A DNA stretch of 10,719 nt from Acetobacteraceae bacterium (GTDB lineage: Bacteria > Pseudomonadota > Alphaproteobacteria > Acetobacterales > Acetobacteraceae). Below are positions 6,608 to 10,719 of this stretch, one piece after another. The stretch's first letter is position 1; the number at the start of each line of letters is the position of its first letter. The notes beneath the pieces are model-generated. The model was not told the DNA's origin. It did not search any database and saw only the letters and a program-made list of their open reading frames with translations. A program made the position numbers and the translations under genes. The stretch is taken from positions 936-11,654 of the forward strand of contig PLSZ01000169.1 in the NCBI GenBank assembly GCA_003164305.1, in the 5' to 3' direction.

Positions 6608-8065
6608 TCACAAATCGTGCCCCGAGTACGAACAATTGAAGCTTTTGTTGCACAGCGGAAAGTCGGCGACGATGTTGCCTTCGATCACCACCTCCAGCAG
6701 CGGCCACTGGAACCACGAGGCGTCGCGGATATGGCAACGTTCGACGAAGCCCTCATTGATACGCAGCCAGATCAACACATCGCCGCGGAATGCCTCCGTC
6801 AGGGTCAACGCTTCGCCGGACCCGCGCGGCACCTGAACCGATATCTCACCCTCCGGCGATCCGTGCAGGATCTGTTCGATCAGACCCAGGCTTTCGGTGA
6901 TTTCCAGCGCGCGGATCCAGGCGCGGGCGTTGACGTCGCCATCCTCACGAACCGGAACCTCGAACGTCAGCGCGTCGTACGGCTCGTATCCGGGATGCTT
7001 GCGGGCATCGAACGCGCGGCCGGAGGCGCGGCCGACAAAGCCTCCCGCGCCAAATTGCCGCGCGAGTTCGGGTTTCAGAACGCCGGTGGTGACAGTCCGA
7101 TCCTGCAACGATGCCGCCTGGTCGTACAACTTTGCCACCGCCGCGAATTTCTCCCGGACCTCGCTGACCAGTCCCCCGATCGCGGCCATGTTCTGAGCGT
7201 CCAGGTCCACGGCCACGCCGCCCGGAACGATGCGGTCCATCATCAACCGATGACCGAACGCGGCATCGGCGGCTCGCAACATCCGCTCCCGCAATACCGC
7301 GCAATGCGACAGAATGATCGTGAACGACGCATCGTTGCAGATGGCGCCAAAATCGCCGAGGTGATTGGCGATCCGTTCCATCTCCGCCATCAGGGCGCGC
7401 AGCCAAACGGCGCGTGGCGGCGGACTGACGCCCAGAGCGGCTTCCACCGCCCGGGCGAACCCAAGGCCGAGCGCCACGGTGCTGTCGCCCGACACGCGGC
7501 AGGCCAGTCGGGCGGCTTGTTCCACCGGTTGGCCGCCAAACAACGCATCGACGCCTTTGTGAACGTAGCCAAGACGTTGCTCCAGGCGAACAACCGTCTC
7601 ACCGTCGCAGGTGAAGCGAAAATGGCCCGGTTCGATGATCCCGGCATGGACGGGGCCGACGGGGATCTGGTGCAGACCGACCCCATCGACCGCCAAGAAC
7701 GCGTAGTTGGTGCCGTCGCGATGATCCAGCCAGGGCCGGGTATCCGGCAAACCTTCCGGCACGTAACCGAACAAATCGTGGATCGCGCGTTCAAGCCGGA
7801 TCGCCGGCGGATGCGTCCGCGCGATCGACGGGTAGCGTCCGTCCGGGCACGGCAGCGTCAGCACGCCGATCGCCGAGTCTTCAGGCTCCAGCAGCGCCAT
7901 GTGGACGCAGCCGGCGTCGCCCCAGACGCTCAACAGCGTCAGCGCACCGGCCGCGAGCTGCGCGATCGCCTGATGCCAGATGTCCTCGCGTACCTGCGCG
8001 CGCGGCACCGGCCGCTGCGCCAGCATCCGCCGTCCCGCGTTCAACAGGGCTTCGAGATTGGTCAT
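6608..8065 (-). CDS. hyfG: Hydrogenase-4/Ehr large subunit (NuoC-NuoD fusion type) without NiFe ligands
   Basis: This is a 485-residue peripheral-arm subunit. Residues 1 to about 115 are NuoC-like (IHDLFGYVPEG, 95-105). Residues about 130-485 are NuoD/hydrogenase-large-subunit-like: GPVHAGIIEPGHFRF (137-151), GYVHKGVDALF (166-176), ERIANHLGDFGAICND (230-245), and the C-terminal GNIVADFP and NKSFNCSYSGHDL. In NiFe enzymes the segment after the HKG motif reads RVCGIC. Here it is RVSGDS (190-195), so both cysteines are serine. There is no CxxC anywhere in the protein, and it ends directly after the final motif without the tail removed by maturation proteases. A NiFe centre therefore cannot be bound, and the protein belongs with Ehr-type complexes. 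RefSeq often mislabels such proteins 'hydrogenase expression protein HypE'. ATG 8065 overlaps the hyfF stop (ATGA); the frame is open further upstream to 8233, but that is inside hyfF. Confidence 0.88.
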   Translation of the reverse strand: MTNLEALLNAGRRMLAQRPVPRAQVREDIWHQAIAQLAAGALTLLSVWGDAGCVHMALLEPEDSAIGVLTLPCPDGRYPSIARTHPPAIRLERAIHDLFGYVPEGLPDTRPWLDHRDGTNYAFLAVDGVGLHQIPVGPVHAGIIEPGHFRFTCDGETVVRLEQRLGYVHKGVDALFGGQPVEQAARLACRVSGDSTVALGLGFARAVEAALGVSPPPRAVWLRALMAEMERIANHLGDFGAICNDASFTIILSHCAVLRERMLRAADAAFGHRLMMDRIVPGGVAVDLDAQNMAAIGGLVSEVREKFAAVAKLYDQAASLQDRTVTTGVLKPELARQFGAGGFVGRASGRAFDARKHPGYEPYDALTFEVPVREDGDVNARAWIRALEITESLGLIEQILHGSPEGEISVQVPRGSGEALTLTEAFRGDVLIWLRINEGFVERCHIRDASWFQWPLLEVVIEGNIVADFPLCNKSFNCSYSGHDL

Positions 8066-9528
8066 CCGAGCAACGCCGCGACATGCTGAAACCACGCGAC
8101 CAAAGGCGGTGGCAGCCAAATTCCGGCGGCCAGAACCAGCGATAAATGCGCGATGACCGGCAGATAGGAGGCGCGCACCGGCGGCGTGGGACCTTTGACT
8201 TCTCCGAACGCGACCTCCGTCAGGCGCAGCCACAACGCCCCGAACGCCAGCAGCAAGCCGAAGATGAACACCACGGCCAGCACGGGTTCCCGCGCGAAGG
8301 TTGTTGTTACCACCAGGAACTCACTGGTGAAGACCCCGAACGGCGGTAGACCCACGATTGCCGCGACTCCCGCGACCAGCAGCCAACCGAGGAACGGATG
8401 TGACGTCGTCAACCCGCCCATATCCGCCAGCCGTTGCGATCCCTTCACCTGCGCCACATGCCCGACCGTGAAGAAGATCGCCGACTTCGTCAGGCTGTGC
8501 ATCGTCATTTGCAACAATCCCGCGAGATTGCCCAACGGTCCGGCCATGCCGAAAGCGAACACGATGATTCCCATGTGCTCGATGGAGGAATAAGCAAACA
8601 TTCGCTTGATGTCGCGGCGCCGGTACAACATGAAGCCGGCGAAAATCAACGACAGCAAACCAAGGCCGATCAACAGCGGGCCCGGCGCGATCGCCAACGC
8701 GTTCGCCGCGATCAGCATCTTGAAGCGGAGCAAAGCGTACAGCGCGACGTTCAGCAGCAACCCGGACAACACGGCGGAGATCGGCGTCGGACCCTCGGCG
8801 TGTGCGTCGGGCAGCCACGCATGTAACGGGGCCAGACCGACTTTGGTGCCGTAGCCCAACAACAGAAAAATGAACGCGATGTTCAGCAACGACGGATCGA
8901 ACTCGTGCGCGCGCTCGACCAGCACGGTCCAGACCATCGCGTCCATGCCCTCACCGATCACCGGACGCGCGGCGAGGTAGACCAGGATCGTGCCGAACAG
9001 CGCCAGCGCGATGCCGACCGATCCGAGAATGAAATATTTCCACGCGGCTTCCAGCGCTTCATGCGTGCGGTAGATCCCGACCATCAGCACGGTGGTCAGC
9101 GTCGCCAACTCCACCGCGACCCACATCAGGCCGATGTTGTTGGCGAGCAGCGCGAGGTTCATGCCGAACAGCATCAACTGAAACATCGCGTGGTAGAACC
9201 GCAAATGCCCCGCGGTCAGGCGGCCGATCTCCAACTCATGCGCGATATAGCTGGCGCTGAACGCGCTCGTGGTGAACCCGATGAAGGTGTTCAGCAGAAT
9301 GAACACGATGTTGAAGTCGTCGATAAACAGCAATTCATGCGATGGCGGCCGCTGGAACAGCAGGGTGACGGCGCAAGCCAGCGATCCGAACGAAGCGGCG
9401 ATATTAAGCAACGCGGAGATCCGATAGCCCGGCAGCAACGCGAGGATCGCGGCCGCGACCAGCGGAATGATCAGCACACCCAGAATCGGATCGAACCATG
9501 GCGGCAACAGGACCAGAAGATCGTTCAT
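8062..9528 (-). CDS. hyfF: Hydrogenase-4/Ehr antiporter-like membrane subunit F (NuoM/NuoN-like)
   Basis: This 488-residue protein of about 13-14 membrane spans belongs to the Mrp-antiporter/NuoM/HyfF family, which forms the ion-translocating channels of complex I-like enzymes. Key charged residues are present: Glu140 in MWVAVELATL, Lys229 in GYGTKVGLAPLHAWLPDAH (with His235), Lys348 in HSLTKSAIFF and Glu403 in FTSEFLVV. So the proton or cation path looks intact even though the large subunit lacks its metal site. The ATG at 9528 overlaps the hyfE stop by 4 nt (ATGA), and its own stop overlaps the hyfG start by 4 nt, so translation is probably coupled. Length and motifs are complete. HyfF is preferred over HyfB or NuoM because of the operon position between hyfE and hyfG. 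Confidence 0.93.
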   Translation of the reverse strand: MNDLLVLLPPWFDPILGVLIIPLVAAAILALLPGYRISALLNIAASFGSLACAVTLLFQRPPSHELLFIDDFNIVFILLNTFIGFTTSAFSASYIAHELEIGRLTAGHLRFYHAMFQLMLFGMNLALLANNIGLMWVAVELATLTTVLMVGIYRTHEALEAAWKYFILGSVGIALALFGTILVYLAARPVIGEGMDAMVWTVLVERAHEFDPSLLNIAFIFLLLGYGTKVGLAPLHAWLPDAHAEGPTPISAVLSGLLLNVALYALLRFKMLIAANALAIAPGPLLIGLGLLSLIFAGFMLYRRRDIKRMFAYSSIEHMGIIVFAFGMAGPLGNLAGLLQMTMHSLTKSAIFFTVGHVAQVKGSQRLADMGGLTTSHPFLGWLLVAGVAAIVGLPPFGVFTSEFLVVTTTFAREPVLAVVFIFGLLLAFGALWLRLTEVAFGEVKGPTPPVRASYLPVIAHLSLVLAAGIWLPPPLVAWFQHVAALLG

Positions 9529-10187
9529 CGTTGCCCACCGCGGAACTCGTCCAGCGCGCCGACATCGACGGTGTCGAACCGCTCACGAATACGGAACAAG
9601 AAAATGCCGATGACGATAAAGGCGATCAAGACCGAGAACGCCACGCTGATCTCCACCACCAACGGCATGCCCCGCGCTCCGGTCGCGGCGAGGTTGATGC
9701 CGTTTTCCAGCGACATGAAGCCGACGACCTGGCTCACCGCGTTGCGCCGCGTCACCATCACCAGAAGGCCGATCAGCACGACCGAAAGCGCGAGGGCGAT
9801 ATCCTCACGCACCACGGGCTCGGCTTTGGCGGTCAGCGGCAACATCACCTCCAGCGACAGCGCCACCAACGCCATCCCGGCGAGCATGGTCAGTCCGATG
9901 CTGAAGACCGTTTCGATTTCCCGGTGGATGCCCATGCGGATCACCATGCGACGCAACGCCCATGGCACGAGGATGGCTTTGAAGACCAAAGCGATGCCGG
10001 CGGTGATGTAAAGATGCGGCGCGTGCTGGATGTACGCCTGCCAGGCCACCGACAGCGACAGCACGAACGCGTGCGCGGCGAGCACGTTCAACAACGGCAA
10101 CAACCGCACCTGGTAGAGCATGAGGAAACTCAGCAGCACCAGAAAGCCGGCCAGCATATGCGCGATGTCGAAGTCGATGCCGGTCAT
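9525..10187 (-). CDS. hyfE: Hydrogenase-4/Ehr membrane subunit E (NuoK-like)
   Basis: This 220-residue integral membrane protein has about six to seven spans. The C-terminal part resembles NuoK: SLENGINLAATG (159-170) holds the buried Glu161, and PLVVEISVAFSVLIAFIVIG (175-194) holds Glu179, the two carboxylates expected in the ion channel. The ending RERFDTVDVGALDEFRG is typical of HyfE. It should sit between the NuoH-like and antiporter-like subunits in the membrane arm. The ATG at 10187 overlaps the stop of the upstream gene by one base (TGATG). A GTG directly before it (10190) is a possible alternative start adding one residue. Its stop overlaps the hyfF start. Confidence 0.9.
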   Translation of the reverse strand: MTGIDFDIAHMLAGFLVLLSFLMLYQVRLLPLLNVLAAHAFVLSLSVAWQAYIQHAPHLYITAGIALVFKAILVPWALRRMVIRMGIHREIETVFSIGLTMLAGMALVALSLEVMLPLTAKAEPVVREDIALALSVVLIGLLVMVTRRNAVSQVVGFMSLENGINLAATGARGMPLVVEISVAFSVLIAFIVIGIFLFRIRERFDTVDVGALDEFRGGQR

Positions 10188-10719
10188 CACATGCCCCGCG
10201 AGACGAACAGCAACAGCACGCCCAGAAGCCCGAGCATGAACGCCGCGCCGAGGAAATTCGGCACGCGGAACACGCGCATCTTGGCGATCGACATCTCGAA
10301 CACCCCCAACAACACGCCACCGACCAGCAATTTCACCAGGTACAGGCCCAACCCAAGCAAATATCGCTCCGGTCCCTCACCGCCCTGAGCGATGCCGAAC
10401 GGAAAGAACAGGCACCCGATCAGCGACACGTAAAGCAACAGTTTCAGAAACGCGGCGAGATCGATCATCGCCAGATGCCGGCCGGAATATTCCAGCACCA
10501 TCGCCTCATGCACCATGGTCAGTTCCAGATGGGTCGCGGGATTGTCCACCGGGATGCGCGCGTTCTCGGCCAGCGCCACGATGATCAGCGCGATCATCGC
10601 CAGCGCCAGCGACACCCGCAGGCCGACCTCTCCGGTGGCCATGTGATCGGCGATGGTCGAAAGCTGCGTGGATCCCGCGATCAGCGCGACGCAAAAGATG
10701 ATCATGATCGTCGCCGGCT
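10187..10719 (-). CDS. hyfC: Hydrogenase-4/Ehr membrane subunit C (NuoH-like), 5' end outside window
   Basis: The last 176 residues of a NuoH/HyfC-family protein are visible; the frame runs open to the right edge, so the N-terminal part, roughly 40 to 45% of the usual length, is missing. The family signature is clear: ALAENARIPVDNPATHLEL, then TMVHEAMVLEYSG, followed by several membrane spans and a short C-terminus ending VSRGM. NuoH-like subunits couple the peripheral redox arm to the membrane ion channels. The internal ATG at 10705 is a methionine within the protein, not the start. The stop overlaps the hyfE start. A hyfB-like antiporter subunit would be expected just beyond the window. Confidence 0.93.
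   Translation of the reverse strand, partial: PATIMIIFCVALIAGSTQLSTIADHMATGEVGLRVSLALAMIALIIVALAENARIPVDNPATHLELTMVHEAMVLEYSGRHLAMIDLAAFLKLLLYVSLIGCLFFPFGIAQGGEGPERYLLGLGLYLVKLLVGGVLLGVFEMSIAKMRVFRVPNFLGAAFMLGLLGVLLLFVSRGM

Noticed and set aside
6249..6737. 162-codon minus-strand frame spanning the hyfG-hyfI gap
   Set aside because: It overlaps the 3' end of hyfG out of frame, and its ILTTENTEDHGG stretch is merely the inverted repeat translated; such fragments are spurious.
6578..8089. 503-codon plus-strand open frame opposite hyfG
   Set aside because: Basic, low-hydrophobicity composition without motifs; the opposite strand encodes a well-conserved protein with overlapping starts and stops.
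8905..10011. 368-codon plus-strand open frame opposite hyfF and hyfE
   Set aside because: Rich in Gln, Arg, His and Asp because it is the complement of membrane-protein codons; no recognisable domain.
5704..10719. Functional hydrogenase-4 or formate hydrogenlyase
   Set aside because: The large subunit has no CxxC motif and hence no NiFe site; no hydrogenase maturation, ferredoxin or formate dehydrogenase gene is in view.

Overview
The window is high-GC bacterial DNA, most likely from an alphaproteobacterium of the Rhodospirillales/Acetobacteraceae type. This rests on the strong GC bias at third codon positions, on 5'-ATCCTCGGG...CCCGAGGAT-type dyads of a kind common in alphaproteobacteria, and on the gene order of the hydrogenase-4-like operon. 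The taxonomic placement is inferred.

Left part, plus strand: two short inverted palindromic repeats (11-107) precede a fused sugar-kinase/aminoglycoside-phosphotransferase-like plus P-loop kinase protein (223-1710). After an 85-bp leader with two overlapping hairpins comes a tandem-domain universal stress protein (1796-2662). The pair looks like a stress module. It meets, tail to tail and 10 bp apart, a large minus-strand gene (2673-4730) with a TadG-like N-terminus and a long Gly/Ser/Thr-rich repetitive exported part.

Middle: a divergent, partly AT-rich intergenic region (4731-5027) carries a good sigma-70-like promoter for a secreted PEP-CTERM protein (5028-5762). The 3' end of that gene overlaps, antisense, the 3' end of the next operon by 59 bp.

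Right part, minus strand: read from the window's right edge leftward, the operon is hyfC-like (partial), hyfE, hyfF, hyfG, a 352-bp gap, then hyfI-like. The first four genes are coupled by overlaps of 1-4 nt. They encode membrane subunits related to complex I (NuoH-, NuoK- and NuoM-like), a NuoC-NuoD-like large subunit and a NuoB-like small subunit. The large subunit has no CxxC motif at all: the usual RVCGIC region reads RVSGDS and the C-terminal CxxC is absent. It therefore cannot hold a NiFe centre, although the small subunit keeps its four Fe-S cysteines. This fits the 'energy-converting hydrogenase-related' (Ehr) complexes rather than a hydrogenase or formate hydrogenlyase. The gap between hyfG and hyfI, where E. 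coli has the ferredoxin-like hyfH, is occupied by a 169-bp inverted repeat with 41-bp arms.

No rRNA, tRNA, CRISPR array, transposase or integrase was seen. The most interesting elements are the metal-site-less Ehr operon, the large inverted repeat inside it, the covarying palindrome pair at the left edge, and the repetitive TadG-like protein.
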